From Rouxiella sp. WC2420 (lineage in GTDB: Bacteria > Pseudomonadota > Gammaproteobacteria > Enterobacterales > Enterobacteriaceae), in assembly GCF_041200025.1 (NCBI RefSeq), contig NZ_CP165628.1:1922001-1986000 (forward strand): DNA of 64,000 nucleotides, read 5' to 3'. The position numbers and the translations under genes are program-made. Each line of letters starts with the position of its first letter. Position 1 is the first letter of the stretch. The notes under the pieces were generated by a model, which did not search any database, was not told the origin of the DNA, and worked only from the letters and a program-made list of their open reading frames with translations. Below, in pieces: positions 53,772 through 62,700 of this stretch.

Positions 53772-53815
53772 ATCCTATCATCCTATGTTTTTAAATGACA
53801 ATGATAATCATTAAC
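53772..53815 (-). promoter_or_regulatory. TAGGAT promoter/operator, site F, with strong Fur box (siderophore receptor)
   Basis: On the minus strand TTGTCA (53801-53796), an 18-bp spacer and TAGGAT (53777-53772), with the element AAACATAGGATGATAGGAT. The Fur box at 53797-53815 matches GATAATGATAATCATTATC at 17 of 19 positions and overlaps the -35. It is 58 bases upstream of the receptor start. Confidence 0.85.
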
Positions 53816-53864
53816 GAGCGGTTTTTTTTACTCGGAAGGGTGAAGTACTGGCAGTAACAGGAAA

Positions 53865-54572
53865 TTAACTCTGGCTAAAAAGGTTAAGTTGAACCTGATT
53901 TAAATGCTCGGTGACGAGCTGTCTGGAAAGAACCTCGTCGCGGTCTCTCAGCGCAATAACCATCGCACGATGCTGTTCCTCGTATTTCTTTCTGCGCTCC
54001 GGGGTCAGTGATTTTCTTTTTAACCGCCCCCATTCCCCCTGATCCCGTATCTGATTTGCCAGCTCAAGGACTTTTAGGAAGAAATTATTATGGGTAGCAA
54101 TAGCGAAAACCTTGTGCAGTTCCCCGTCCCAATATTCGAAGTCTTCGATAGTCATGGCCTGTTCGGACTGAGTGAGACATTCATCCATACGTTCAAAATC
54201 TGCTGCGGTAGCGTGACGAACAATGAGAGACGGCATTTGTGGCTCGATGAGTAACCTTGCTGCCATCAACTCTGCTGGACTCACCTGGATCTCAGGGAGT
54301 CTGTTAACTGTCGCGGGCAATAATTCGGCTACGTTATCCGCCACGAAGGTACCGCTGCCCACCGCTTGGGTGATCAGGCCAATTTCTTTGAGGTTGGATA
54401 AAACACGTCGCACGGAGCCTCTCGATGCTTCGAAAGATTCACATAGTTCGCGCTCGGCCGGAAGCTTATGGCCAGCGTGCAAACGTCCACTTTCGATTTC
54501 TTCAACCAAATAGGCTGCAAGCCTGCGCGCACCGTCGGCCCGTACCGATTTTTGAGCCATGATTTTGCTCAT
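53865..54572 (-). CDS. GntR-family regulator of the hydrolase operon
   Basis: From the ATG at 54572 this is a 235-residue GntR protein with a winged helix (HKLPAERELCESFEASRGSVRRVLSNL) and an FCD effector domain with ELHKVFAIATHN. A start at 54641 is rejected because it would read through the divergent promoter region and the palindrome. It is divergent from the FAA hydrolase operon. The palindrome TACCAATTGGTA in the gap has the TGGT/ACCA half-sites common to this subfamily. Confidence 0.9.
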   Translation of the reverse strand: MSKIMAQKSVRADGARRLAAYLVEEIESGRLHAGHKLPAERELCESFEASRGSVRRVLSNLKEIGLITQAVGSGTFVADNVAELLPATVNRLPEIQVSPAELMAARLLIEPQMPSLIVRHATAADFERMDECLTQSEQAMTIEDFEYWDGELHKVFAIATHNNFFLKVLELANQIRDQGEWGRLKRKSLTPERRKKYEEQHRAMVIALRDRDEVLSRQLVTEHLNQVQLNLFSQS

Positions 54573-54618
54573 TATTTTTGATAATCCTGTTTGATAAAAG
54601 TTGTTAAAAATAAATATA

Positions 54619-54630
54619 TACCAATTGGTA
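54619..54630. promoter_or_regulatory. GntR palindrome TACCAATTGGTA
   Basis: This perfect 12-bp palindrome lies between the divergent gntR and FAA hydrolase genes. Related sequences follow at 54682-54689 (ATTGGTAC) and 54730-54748 (TACCATTGG and ACCAATA), and CCAATTGGTA recurs inside the hydrolase gene at 54871-54880, so several binding sites may act together. Confidence 0.7.
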
Positions 54631-54751
54631 CTACTACGCAAAAAGTATGAGCCAGCTCAACAAGTCTTAAAAATTGGGTTGATTGGTACTTAATTTGCGC
54701 TACATTAGATGTAAATGTGAACCATAAATGTACCATTGGAGAACCAATAAT

Positions 54752-55633
54752 ATGAAATTTGCTACCTTAAAGCACAATAATGAAACCAGTTTTGTTGCTC
54801 TTATTGACAATAGCGGTGAGCGCTACTGGCCTCTAGCAGAGATAATCTCTGGTTTTATGGGTGACATGAGCCAATTGGTACAAGATTGGGAAAGGGTAAA
54901 ACATGATATCAACCCCACCTCGCAGGGCTACTCCCTTGAGGAAGTTTCTGTAGAAGTTCCGCTTCAGGCAAAACGTAACGTTTTTTGTGTTGGCAAGAAC
55001 TACCACGAGCATGCGGCTGAGTTCAGTAAGTCAGGATTCGATCACAGCGCCAAAGAGGGGGAAATAGCACCGGAGTTTGCCGTGGTGTTCAGCAAAACGC
55101 CAGAAACCCTGATCGCAAATCATGCTGTGATCCCACGTCATTCCAATGTGACCAGCCAGTTGGACTATGAGGCGGAACTGGCTGTAATTATTGGAAAAGG
55201 CGGTAAGGGGATTACTAAGGCAGAGGCGTTAAAGCATGTTTGGGGATACACAGTAATCAACGACGTGACGGCTCGTGACCTGCAGAAAAACCATCGGCAG
55301 TGGTTTATCGGTAAATCCCTCGACGGCTTTGGTCCAATTGGGCCGTGGATCTCGACAGCTGACGAGGTTGATCTGTCTTCCTCAAAAATTCAGTGCTGGG
55401 TGAATGGAGAGCTGCGCCAGAACTCAAATCTGGGTGATTTAGTCTTCGATGTTCCTACCCTGATTGAAACACTTTCTGCCGGTATTGAACTTAAACCCGG
55501 CGATATCATCGCTACCGGTACTCCGGCAGGCGTAGGCATTGGTTTCACACCACCCAAGTTTTTACAGACTGGGGATGTCGTGCGTATCGAAATCGAGGGC
55601 ATTGGTGCATTAGAGAACGAGGTGGGAGAGTGA
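54752..55633 (+). CDS. Fumarylacetoacetase-family hydrolase
   Basis: This 293-residue enzyme belongs to the FAH family, which includes fumarylpyruvate hydrolase, 2-hydroxyhepta-2,4-diene-1,7-dioate isomerase and oxaloacetate decarboxylases. The metal ligands are visible in DYEAELAVIIG (two Glu) and NDVTARDLQ (Asp), and the catalytic core includes GKNYxEHAxE and ATGTPAGVGIG. The ATG at 54752 follows GGAG by ten bases; an upstream in-frame start at 54728 is unlikely. First gene of the operon, and it overlaps the next by four bases. Confidence 0.92.
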   Translation: MKFATLKHNNETSFVALIDNSGERYWPLAEIISGFMGDMSQLVQDWERVKHDINPTSQGYSLEEVSVEVPLQAKRNVFCVGKNYHEHAAEFSKSGFDHSAKEGEIAPEFAVVFSKTPETLIANHAVIPRHSNVTSQLDYEAELAVIIGKGGKGITKAEALKHVWGYTVINDVTARDLQKNHRQWFIGKSLDGFGPIGPWISTADEVDLSSSKIQCWVNGELRQNSNLGDLVFDVPTLIETLSAGIELKPGDIIATGTPAGVGIGFTPPKFLQTGDVVRIEIEGIGALENEVGE

Positions 55634-56409
55634 GTACACAAATCATCGACGGAATGGTCATTGAAACCCAAGGCAAAGGTGAAGCGCTGCTGTGTATTCA
55701 TGGACTAGGCGGATCCTCTAATATCTGGACACCATTATTACCAGCCTTTGCCAGTTTCAATCTTTTACGCATCGACCTGCCCGGAAGCGCGCGCTCCGCC
55801 TTGCCGGCAGATTTACTCTCAATTGAATCTTATGTCGCTAGCGTTGAGCGCGTCCTTGATGCCTTGGATATCGACAGCGTGCATATCGTAGCTCACTCCA
55901 TGGGGACGATTATTGCTCAGCATTTTGCAGTGAAAAACCCCTCAAGAGTGAAAACGCTAGCGCTGTTTGGCCCGCTGCTAGCCCCGCCAGACGCCGGACG
56001 ACCGGGGATTCATGGCAGAGCGAAATTGTGCCGTGAACAGGGAGTCAAAGGGCTACAGGAAATTGCCGACGCCATAATAAAGGGCGCTACCAGCGAAGAA
56101 ACCAAAGATTCCAAACCTGCCGTCGTCGCTTTGATTCGTGAAAGCGTAATGCGTCAAACGCCGGAAGGTTATGCCCAAAGCTGTGAGGCACTGGCTAATG
56201 CACAACCCGCGCAGATTGAAAAAATCGCGGTTCCAGTATTGCTGGTAACGGGGCAAGAGGATGGCGTTGGGTCTCCTGAGCAAGTGCAAACGATGGCGAA
56301 TCGCCTGGACAAGCCCAGCGTGAAAATTCTAGAGGGCTGCGGGCACTGGACCACTTTTGAAAAGCCGGACGAATGTCTTATTCAACTCATTAATTTTTAT
56401 AATAATTAG
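55630..56409 (+). CDS. Alpha/beta hydrolase
   Basis: This 259-residue hydrolase has the triad S90 (AHSMGT), D211 (VTGQEDGVGSP) and H239 (EGCGHWTTFEKP), with the oxyanion motif HGLGGSSN near residue 24. It resembles 3-oxoadipate enol-lactonase and meta-cleavage product hydrolases, which act beside FAH enzymes in aromatic or heterocycle breakdown. It starts at a GTG (55630) preceded by GGGAG and overlaps the FAH stop, so it is translated with it. Confidence 0.92.
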   Translation: MSTQIIDGMVIETQGKGEALLCIHGLGGSSNIWTPLLPAFASFNLLRIDLPGSARSALPADLLSIESYVASVERVLDALDIDSVHIVAHSMGTIIAQHFAVKNPSRVKTLALFGPLLAPPDAGRPGIHGRAKLCREQGVKGLQEIADAIIKGATSEETKDSKPAVVALIRESVMRQTPEGYAQSCEALANAQPAQIEKIAVPVLLVTGQEDGVGSPEQVQTMANRLDKPSVKILEGCGHWTTFEKPDECLIQLINFYNN

Positions 56410-56517
56410 CCCAAAACAATAAGGCATCCTCCAAAGTAGAGTGTGCTAAAAAACATCTAACCTGTACTGACATGAGTGATATGTCGGTCTGACCCTACAA
56501 GAAATTGGAGCAAGCAA

Positions 56518-57843
56518 ATGGATAACAACAAAGTTGTATTCACCAATGTCACCATTTTCGATGGCAGTGGAGATAAAGCTTACAAAGGTGGCGTGCTGGT
56601 CGAAAATAATCGCATCCGAAAAGTCATAAAAGGTAATGCAAGGCTGGCCGATGTCGATGCAGTCGTCATTGACGGCAAAGGGGCATTTTTGATGCCGGGG
56701 ATGACCGAGGCTCACACGCATTTTTCATGGAATGACCAGCCCTCTTTGGCGGCGATTCAGATGATGCCTCCAGAAGAACACATTCTTTGGTGTGTCGGCG
56801 TCGCCAGGCGTTATCTGGATATGGGATGGACTTCCTGCATTGGTGCCGCGGCTGCGAAACCACGTCTTGATGTGGTATTACGCAACGCCATTAATTCCGG
56901 ACAGTTTCCGGGGCCCAGATATTTAGCCGGCAGTCAGGAGGTTAGCACCATTGGGGCACTGGGCGATAACTCCTTGCCGCACTTGCCTTTTCCCGAGCTT
57001 AACTTTGGCAGTATTTGCTGCGGTCCTGAAGAAATCCGCAAGTCGGTGCGCCAGTTTGTAAAATACGGTGTTGACCATCTGAAAATAAATCTCTCAGGGG
57101 AATATATTGCCGGTATTCCTGCTGAAATGTCGCCGTTTTCAGAAGAAGAGGTGGCGATGTTGGTGTCGGAGGCCAAGCGCTTTGGCAAAAGGGTTGCGGC
57201 ACATGCCCGCTCAAGCGAGTCAGTAAAGCAGTGTGTTCGCTATGGTATCGAAATGGTTTATCACGCCAGCTTTGCCGATGAAGAGGCGCTGGACATGCTT
57301 GAAGCCAACAAGGATAAACATTTTGTTGCACCAGGCCTTGCATGGCTGATCCGTACCACTTACAACGCATCGGAATATGGTATTACTCCCGAGATTGCCG
57401 AGAAGATGGGATATAAAAGAGAGCTGGAAGTAGCAGTCGAGACTCTGCAAAAAATGCACAAACGGGGTATTCGTGTTCTTCCAGGTGGAGATTACGGTTT
57501 TGCCTGGATGCCGCACGGCACGAATGCGCATGATCTTGAATATTTCACTACTTATCTTGGGATGACAACCACCGAGGCTCTTGTGGCTGCCACTCGCTAT
57601 GGCGGCGAATTGATGATGCAAGGGCATGAGCTGGGTCAGATAAAGGAGGGGTATCTGGCCGATATTATTTTAGTGACCGGTAATCCAGTGGCTGACATAA
57701 GAGTTCTTCAGCATCCAGAAAATATTGCATTGGTCATGAAGGATGGGGTAATTCATAAAAATAACCTCGGCATACAAACTCCAGATATGACTTTTGCAAC
57801 AGGGGCGAAAAGAAAAAGTGCAGATCCAGTGATTCATCACTGA
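56518..57843 (+). CDS. Amidohydrolase-family metal-dependent hydrolase
   Basis: This 441-residue enzyme has the amidohydrolase barrel with metal ligands H66 and H68 (EAHTHFS), a Lys in DHLKINLSGEY, His residues in VAAHARSS and VYHASF, and an Asp in PGGDYGF. It is close to the imidazolonepropionase and prolidase-like group that opens amide or lactam bonds. GGAG is eight bases before the ATG at 56518. It follows the alpha/beta hydrolase by about 108 bases and is probably the last gene of the GntR-controlled operon. The three enzymes together suggest opening and breakdown of a cyclic amide or aromatic compound; the substrate cannot be named. Confidence 0.9.
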   Translation: MDNNKVVFTNVTIFDGSGDKAYKGGVLVENNRIRKVIKGNARLADVDAVVIDGKGAFLMPGMTEAHTHFSWNDQPSLAAIQMMPPEEHILWCVGVARRYLDMGWTSCIGAAAAKPRLDVVLRNAINSGQFPGPRYLAGSQEVSTIGALGDNSLPHLPFPELNFGSICCGPEEIRKSVRQFVKYGVDHLKINLSGEYIAGIPAEMSPFSEEEVAMLVSEAKRFGKRVAAHARSSESVKQCVRYGIEMVYHASFADEEALDMLEANKDKHFVAPGLAWLIRTTYNASEYGITPEIAEKMGYKRELEVAVETLQKMHKRGIRVLPGGDYGFAWMPHGTNAHDLEYFTTYLGMTTTEALVAATRYGGELMMQGHELGQIKEGYLADIILVTGNPVADIRVLQHPENIALVMKDGVIHKNNLGIQTPDMTFATGAKRKSADPVIHH

Positions 57844-57897
57844 TTTTAGGCGATTGCCACCACAGAATCTCCCAGCCTCAGGTGGATTCCCTCAAGC

Positions 57898-57922
57898 TTA
57901 AAGCCCCAACTCGGGGCTTTAA
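57898..57922 (+). terminator. Terminator of the hydrolase operon
   Basis: TTAAAGCCCC (57898-57907), a 5-base loop and GGGGCTTTAA (57913-57922) pair perfectly. A weak T stretch follows. Confidence 0.8.
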
Positions 57923-57944
57923 ATTTAAGTAAAAAATTAAAAAG

Positions 57945-57967
57945 TTGAACTGTACTGTCCAGTCCAT
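57945..57967. promoter_or_regulatory. TetR operator 3, upstream of the second aldo-keto reductase
   Basis: TTGAACTG, a 7-bp spacer (TACTGTC) and CAGTCCAT keep the arms and spacing of the operators at 43611 and 45857, with two mismatched pairs. It lies 42 bases upstream of the gene at 58010. Confidence 0.65.
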
Positions 57968-58009
57968 TATCGTGTTCCTGGCAAGTCACCTTAACCATCT
58001 GGAGGTAGC

Positions 58010-59035
58010 ATGAAATATAATTTACTGGGTAACAGCGGTCTTCTTGTTTCTGAGCTAAGTTTTGGGACGGCCACTTTCGGCGGCGGCAATGAGTTTTTTA
58101 AAGCCTGGGGCGCCACTGATGTTAAAGAAGCCAAGTCGCTGCTGGGTCTATGCATCGATAAAGGCGTGAACTTGGTTGATTCTTCCGATGCTTACTCCGG
58201 TGGCAGAGCGGAAGAGATTCTGGGGGAGGCAATTGAGGGAAACCGTAATAATATCTTGATCTCTACCAAGGCAGCATTTCGAACTGGCGAAGGCATTAAT
58301 GATGTAGGCACTTCACGCTATCATTTAATTAAAGCCTGTGAAGACTCGCTGCGCCGCTTGAAAACTGATCATATCGATATCTGGCAGATGCACTCCTTCG
58401 ATGCCAAAACGCCGATTGAGGAAACTGTGCGCGCTCTGGAGGATTTGGTTACCGCGGGCAAGGTCCGTTACATAGGCTGCTCGAATTTCTCCGGTTGGCA
58501 GTTAATGAAATCATTATCTATTTCCGAGCGTCACGGTTGGTCAAAATACGTTGCCCATCAGGCTTACTATTCTCTGCTTGGCCGAGAGTACGAGTGGGAG
58601 CTGATGCCCCTGGCTTTGGAAGAAAACATCGGCACCATCGTCTGGAGCCCATTGGCCGGCGGTCGCTTGAGCGGTAAAATAAGCCGAAATAAAACAGCAC
58701 CGGAAGGCAGCCGCTCTGCCACGCTTAAACCTTACGGCCACAGCCTGCCTGAAGCACAGTTTTATGACGTAATTGACGTACTCGAAACTGTCGCCGCCGA
58801 GACAGGTAAAAATGTCTCTCAAGTTGCACTTCGCTGGGTGCTGCAACGTCCGACAGTTTCAAGTGTGATTATCGGTGCAAGAAACAGTGAACAGCTGGCA
58901 CAAAACCTTGAATCCTCTGATTTCGAACTCAGTGCAGATCAGATGCAAAGGCTGAATATCGTCAGTGACAAGGACCGAGTCTATCCTTACTGGCATCAGC
59001 TGATGACTTACGTTGAGCGCAATCCTAAAATCTGA
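58010..59035 (+). CDS. Aldo-keto reductase
   Basis: This 341-residue member of the larger AKR group (YajO/Tas-like) has D57 and Y62 (VDSSDAYSGG), K87 (ISTKAA) and H128 (IWQMHSFD). It ends in the usual VIIGARNSEQL cofactor loop. GGAGG precedes the ATG. The TetR operator 42 bases upstream links it to the AhpD-like, reductase and exporter genes at 43-47 kb. A broken SDR gene follows on the same strand. Confidence 0.92.
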   Translation: MKYNLLGNSGLLVSELSFGTATFGGGNEFFKAWGATDVKEAKSLLGLCIDKGVNLVDSSDAYSGGRAEEILGEAIEGNRNNILISTKAAFRTGEGINDVGTSRYHLIKACEDSLRRLKTDHIDIWQMHSFDAKTPIEETVRALEDLVTAGKVRYIGCSNFSGWQLMKSLSISERHGWSKYVAHQAYYSLLGREYEWELMPLALEENIGTIVWSPLAGGRLSGKISRNKTAPEGSRSATLKPYGHSLPEAQFYDVIDVLETVAAETGKNVSQVALRWVLQRPTVSSVIIGARNSEQLAQNLESSDFELSADQMQRLNIVSDKDRVYPYWHQLMTYVERNPKI

Positions 59036-59093
59036 TGTAAACAATATGGCTACCTTGAGTGGCCATAATAATTATGCAATTTCGAGGTGACCT

Positions 59094-59427
59094 ATGGATG
59101 ATATTAAAGGGAAAGTGGCACTGGTTACCGGCGCAAACCGGTGGCGTAATCGGTCCACATTATGCCGCCAGCAAGGCTGGCCAGATTGGATTAATGCATT
59201 GCTATTCCAATTTACTGGCAGGTTCCGGTATTACCGTCAATGCTGTTGCCCCAGCGCTGATAGAAACGGATATGATACTGAATAATCCAAATACTAAACC
59301 CGATCTTATTCCTGTCGGCCGATTTGGACAGCCTGAAGAAGTGGTTGATACTGTCATGATACTAGTAAGAAATGGATATATCACCGGGCAAACCATTAAT
59401 GTTAACGGCGGCTGGTATATGAGTTGA
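59094..59427 (+). pseudogene. Short-chain dehydrogenase remnant with internal deletion
   Basis: The start is normal: GAGG five bases before ATG 59094 and MDDIKGKVALVTGA, an SDR N terminus. The frame then shifts, and the other phase reads GPHYAASKAGQIGLMH to the end VNGGWYMS at 59427, a normal SDR C-terminal half with the YxxxK active site. About 130 residues of the middle are missing. The junction near 59127-59146 carries ACCGGCG and ACCGGTGGCG, short repeats that could have promoted the deletion. The protein is not made as an enzyme. Confidence 0.88.
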
Positions 59428-59726
59428 GAGCTCTATAATAGGCGCGTGATCCAGAATTTTTCCCCATCAATAGGCAAGCAATAAGCAAATTTGCGGCCTT
59501 GATCTGATTTATTTGTTACATTTTTTACTAAAGTTTTACCTAAAATAATATTAATGCTTACCTCCTTCTTGATTTAGCTGTTTTAACCACTTCACGTTAT
59601 TTCTTGTCTACGCATTGTTAACGCTCAAAAAATACCTATAACACTGGCAAAGGCGTCCTTCATAAAATTCTTCGATCCATGCTTTTGGGGAAACGATGCC
59701 TGCGTATTAAAAATACGAGGATTAAC
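59428..59726. other. Gene-free region upstream of the autotransporter
   Basis: About 300 AT-rich bases that must hold the autotransporter promoter. CGTATT-AAA-AATACG (59703-59717) forms a small hairpin ending at the ribosome binding site GAGG of the next gene. No reading frame of substance. Confidence 0.5.
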
Positions 59727-62700
59727 ATGAAATTAATCGGCAAATTTTCTTTAATTTCCACCTGTATTTATCTTGCTTTCACCTCTGGTAACGAGGCCTT
59801 TGCCGCCTGTAATAATTATCAACCGGGCTTAGGACAATCTGTACTCTGTGATACCAGCAGCCCAAACCCTGGCTCTACGGCAGTGATCAGCGCTAATGGT
59901 GTCACGGGCGTCAGCGTCAATATAACCTCGGGCAGCGTGCTAAATGTGAGCGGGGCAGCAGCGATTTCATTAGGCAATGGCAGTCAAATTACCAATGCCG
60001 GGCAATTAACAGGAACCACCGGCGTATTGCTGCGCGAGGGAAGCAGCGTATTGAATAACAGTGGCTCAATAATAGGAACAACCGGGCCTGGGGTGCTGTT
60101 CAACGGAAGTGGTAATAATCAGCTTATCAACAGCGGAACGATTAGAGGCAATGCCAGCGGTAATGCAGTGACCTTTGGGGCAGGGAATGACACCTTGATC
60201 CTGACGGGGGGTACGATTACTGGCAACGTGGACCAAGGCAACGGTGCCGATAAAGCGATTATCAGTAATGGCACTATTACAGATACGCTTTCTCAGGGCA
60301 GCGGAATAGACGATTTTGTTATGAGCGGCGGAACATTAGGCTCGCTGCAGCAGGGTGATAACCGCGATACCTTCACCATGACCGGTGGCACCATCGTCAA
60401 TGCTTTCGAAGACGGAGACGTGGCCAAAATGACCGGAGGTAAAATTGGCCGCGTTAATATGAAGCTGGATAATAATATATTTGATATGTCCGGCGGTGAA
60501 ATTACAGGTAATTTGGTTACTGGCTTTGGTAATGACACCATTATTATCAGCGGCAATAGCACGGTCGGTGGAAATATCAGCGTGAGCGGCGGCGCGGACA
60601 GCGTTAGCGTGACCGGTGGCATTGTAAAAGGTGAAATCAGGATGAGTACCGGGGATGATACTTTCCATTGGGAGAATGGCAGCATCTTGGGTAATGTGCT
60701 GATGGAGGCTGATAACGACCGTATTGAATTCACTAATCTCGATGCGGCCACGGCTGCAACTTCTCCCTTAATTGATGGCGGAAGCGGCAATGATATATTG
60801 GTCATGAATAACAGCCAGTACGTCTACAGTAATGCCAATATCCTGCGCGGTATTGAACATATTAATCTCACCAATAACTCTACTTTAACCCTCAATAATA
60901 AGTCATTACCCTTGGGCGATGCAGCTGACGACAATATTAATACAGGATATGACATAGACGGGACCAGCACGCTGGCTATTCAAAATAGTGGTGCAACCGC
61001 TTTTAAAAGCCATCTGAGCGGCAACGGGACAGTCAGCACCAATACCGGCGGTAACGCTTTTAGCTTTGACAGTAATAATGCCGGTGACTCTTTTGCTGGC
61101 ACGCTGGTATTGGGTAACAGTACTTTTATTCTTAGTGGTCTCAATACTCAGGCACTGAATCAGGCAACACTAAGGGCTGGAGCGGGCAGCATCACAACCG
61201 TGGGTAATGGCGTGCAACATATTGGTGGCCTGGCCTTTGATGGGGGAACTGTTGATTTTGGCAGTGTCGCACCGGGCAATACACGGGCTGAAAACACTAT
61301 TCAAACCGGGCGTGACCTCAACCTCACCGCAAGCGGTACGGTGAAAGTTGGCGTTGATAATATGATTAATGAAACGCCAGCCGCCGATAATAATATTCCA
61401 TTGTTATCACAAGATGATAAAACGACAACGATCAGACTGGCTGGTTCAGATGGCACGGTAACAGGCAATGCCGGTAGCCTGGCACTCGTCGACGCAAACG
61501 GTAATGTGATTACCGACAGTGTGACTGACGGAATACTGCAAAATGGTTCACTTGTTGCTCTGGGGACATGGGACTGGCGTCTAACAACCGGGGAAAATCA
61601 GGATGGCCTGTATATTGGCTACGCTTTGAAACAGGTTGATCTTCAGGGTAATGGTGACAATGCACTGCTTCTCAACAGTGCCGGTGCCAGTGGAAATGCC
61701 GCCGACTTGAGCGCGAAAGTGACTGGCAGCGGTGATTTGGCTATTGAAAACAATGCTAATGGCACCGTGTCACTGTCCAATCAGGATAATGATTACACCG
61801 GTATCACTGAGGTTCGTAGTGGCAACTTATTGATGAATAACAATCACGTACTGGGCAACACCTCACTGTTGCAATTAGCCGCTGATACCACACTGAATAT
61901 GAATGGCTATGCCCAGACTACAGGGCGTGTCGATGCTGCAGAAGATTCACAAATTGCGATAAATGGCGGGAGCCTGACAATCGATCAGGGAGGAATCATC
62001 AATGGGCATTTGCTGGGTGATGGTAGCCTCACATTAAATGACGGTACTCTGGAAATTAATGGCGAAAACACTTCTCTGGCCGCTAATACTCAAATACTTA
62101 ATGATGCAACGATCAGCTTGAATAATGCGGCCGGGCTGGGAAGCGGTGCTATTGATAACGCAGGTAAGCTTATTCTGACTAGCGCCAATGGCTCATTGCA
62201 AAACAGTTTAAGCAATAGTGGTACTGTTAATCTGAATGGCAGTCAGATTGTTTTGGCGGGTGATAATGCTCTCTTCAGCGGTATTTTTAATATTGACCCC
62301 AGCAGCCAACTGACAGCAAGTGAAGCTCAGCATCTTGGCAGCGCGGCGGTTAATGATAGCGGCACGCTAAACTTGATAACCGATACTGACTGGACGCTCA
62401 ATAATAGTGTTATGGGGGAAGGTAATCTGGTTAAAGAAGGGGTTGGAGTCGTGACGTTGACCGCGCCCAGCAGTGCTTATACCGGCATTACGGATATTAA
62501 TCAGGGAGGCATTAATTTTGGTAGCCGCAACCAGCCGCTGACGCTGGCAACATCTGTAATTAATATTAATCAGGGTTTTTTGGCGGGTAATGGTGCGGTG
62601 GCGGGGGATGTAAATAACCTTGGAGTGTTGCAGGTGGGCAGTAATTCTACCTCGCAGAATATGACTACTCTGGCGGAAATTCAGACCGCGTCAGCAACCA

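Noticed and set aside
60293-60805. Long minus-strand frame inside the autotransporter passenger
   Set aside because: It is the shadow of a repetitive Gly/Asn/Thr coding region; composition is biased and there is no ribosome binding site.
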